This document shows, piece by piece, positions 4,892 through 5,455 of a DNA stretch of 5,455 bases. This DNA comes from an uncultured Eggerthellaceae bacterium (GTDB taxonomy: Bacteria > Actinomycetota > Coriobacteriia > Coriobacteriales > Eggerthellaceae). The translations under genes and the position numbers were made by a program. The stretch is from the NCBI GenBank assembly GCA_946618265.1, contig CAMOLA010000089.1:1-5455 (forward strand). Reading direction: 5' to 3'. A model generated the notes under the pieces. The model did not search any database. It had not been told where the DNA came from and saw only the letters and a list, made by a program, of their open reading frames with translations. How positions within the stretch are numbered: position 1 is the stretch's first letter; every line of letters begins with the position of its first letter.

Positions 4892-5455
4892 CTAGTCCAT
4901 CTGGGCGATGGCGTGACGGGCGGCGATACGGCCCGAGGTGTGCGCGAAGCCGTTGGCCGCGCCCGGAACCTCCATGTTGTAGGAGTCGCCGTACAGACCG
5001 GTCGCGTCCAGGCCCACTGCATACAGGCCAGGAATCGGCTCGTAATCGGCGTTGAGCACCTGCATGTCGCCGTTGACGCGAATGCCGCCAGCAGAGCCCA
5101 TCGTGCCCGTGGCCAGCGGGATGGCATAGAACGGTGCCTGGGAGATCGGGCGCAGGTACTGCGGCTTCTTGCCAAAAGCCTCGTCGACGCCCTTCTCGCA
5201 CGCCTCGTTGTAGTCGGCGATGGTTGCAGCGAACGCCTCGACCGGCACGCCCATCTGCTCGGCCAAATCCTCGATGCTGTCGGACTTCTTGGTGAGGCCC
5301 GACTCGATGGTGGCCTCGAGCTCGGTGGCCAGGCGCACCATGGGCTTATGGTAGACGACGAACTCGCCGATGGCGATCTCGGAGCCCTCGTTGATCAGGC
5401 GATCGACGTTGGCCTGGTCCAAAATCGACCACACGATGCCGCCGGGCTGCTTGCC
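4892..5455 (-). CDS. FAD-binding flavoprotein of the fumarate reductase / flavocytochrome c superfamily, C-terminal part only
   Basis: 187 C-terminal residues are visible; full members are usually 450-600 aa, so the FAD-binding N-terminus and any signal peptide are off the right edge. The segment around DSIEDLAEQMGVPVEAF (58-74 of the visible part), leading into DYNEACEKGVDEAFGK (81-96), is typical of the family's capping region. It is followed by the closing FAD/substrate block: GTMGSAGGIRVN (117-128), PIPGLYAVG (140-148), GLYGDSYNMEVPGAANG (153-169) and HTSGRIAARHA (172-182). Relatives include soluble fumarate reductase, urocanate reductase, 3-ketosteroid delta1-dehydrogenase and BaiJ/BaiP-type steroid reductases, which reduce or create C=C bonds. 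The HHTMGG signature of fumarate reductase is here TGTMGSAGG, without His, and the Arg expected in the following block is not evident, so fumarate is an unlikely substrate. Stop TAG; the SDR gene follows 123 bp on. Family firm, substrate unknown. Confidence 0.92.
   Translation of the reverse strand, partial: GKQPGGIVWSILDQANVDRLINEGSEIAIGEFVVYHKPMVRLATELEATIESGLTKKSDSIEDLAEQMGVPVEAFAATIADYNEACEKGVDEAFGKKPQYLRPISQAPFYAIPLATGTMGSAGGIRVNGDMQVLNADYEPIPGLYAVGLDATGLYGDSYNMEVPGAANGFAHTSGRIAARHAIAQMD

Noticed and set aside
1..5455. Assignment as a bai or steroid-degradation operon
   Set aside because: The enzyme classes overlap, but there is no baiB/baiE/baiF-type gene in view and the altered active sites argue against simple equivalence, so no bai symbols were given.
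1..5455. CRISPR arrays, insertion sequences, tRNA or rRNA genes, prophage genes, riboswitches
   Set aside because: I found no regularly spaced direct repeats, no transposase-like protein, no cloverleaf or rRNA-like stretch, and spacers are too short for most known riboswitches.

Overview
The window is a GC-rich (roughly 60-65% by eye), gene-dense stretch with five co-directional genes, all on the minus strand and transcribed right to left. The base composition, the strong AAGGAGG-type ribosome binding sites and the mix of oxygen-sensitive or flavin-dependent redox enzymes suggest a strictly anaerobic, high-GC bacterium. A gut Coriobacteriia such as Eggerthella, Gordonibacter or a relative is my best inference; no rRNA or other phylogenetic marker is present to prove it.

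In transcription order: (1) the C-terminal third of an FAD-binding flavoprotein of the fumarate reductase/flavocytochrome c superfamily (4892 to beyond the right edge); (2) a short-chain dehydrogenase/reductase (SDR) of 285 aa (3911-4768); (3) a 160-aa four-helix membrane protein built from two similar halves (3338-3820); (4) a 643-aa Old Yellow Enzyme/2,4-dienoyl-CoA reductase-type flavoenzyme with FMN, 4Fe-4S and FAD/NAD(P) modules (1312-3243); (5) a FixC-like electron-transfer-flavoprotein:quinone oxidoreductase with a GTG start (1128 running off the left edge). Spacers are 123, 90, 94 and 183 bp. They contain no recognisable promoter or U-tract terminator, but three of them hold hairpins, so I read the set as one operon with intercistronic RNA structures.

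Together the genes look like an anaerobic reductive or respiratory pathway for an organic substrate. The SDR would handle a hydroxyl/carbonyl, the Old Yellow Enzyme-like protein and the fumarate-reductase-like flavoprotein would handle C=C bonds, and the FixC protein would exchange electrons between an ETF and the quinone pool or another carrier. This trio of enzyme types also occurs in bile-acid (bai) and steroid metabolism of gut anaerobes, but nothing in the window fixes the substrate.

The most striking point is that both the SDR and the Old Yellow Enzyme-like protein lack the tyrosine that is the usual catalytic proton donor (His in the SDR; Val, with an adjacent His/Asn-to-Cys change, in the flavoenzyme), while cofactor motifs are intact. 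The flavoprotein at the right also lacks the His-His-Thr-Met-Gly-Gly signature of true fumarate reductases. The cluster may therefore do chemistry that its family labels would mispredict. I saw no tRNA, rRNA, CRISPR, insertion sequence or plus-strand gene.
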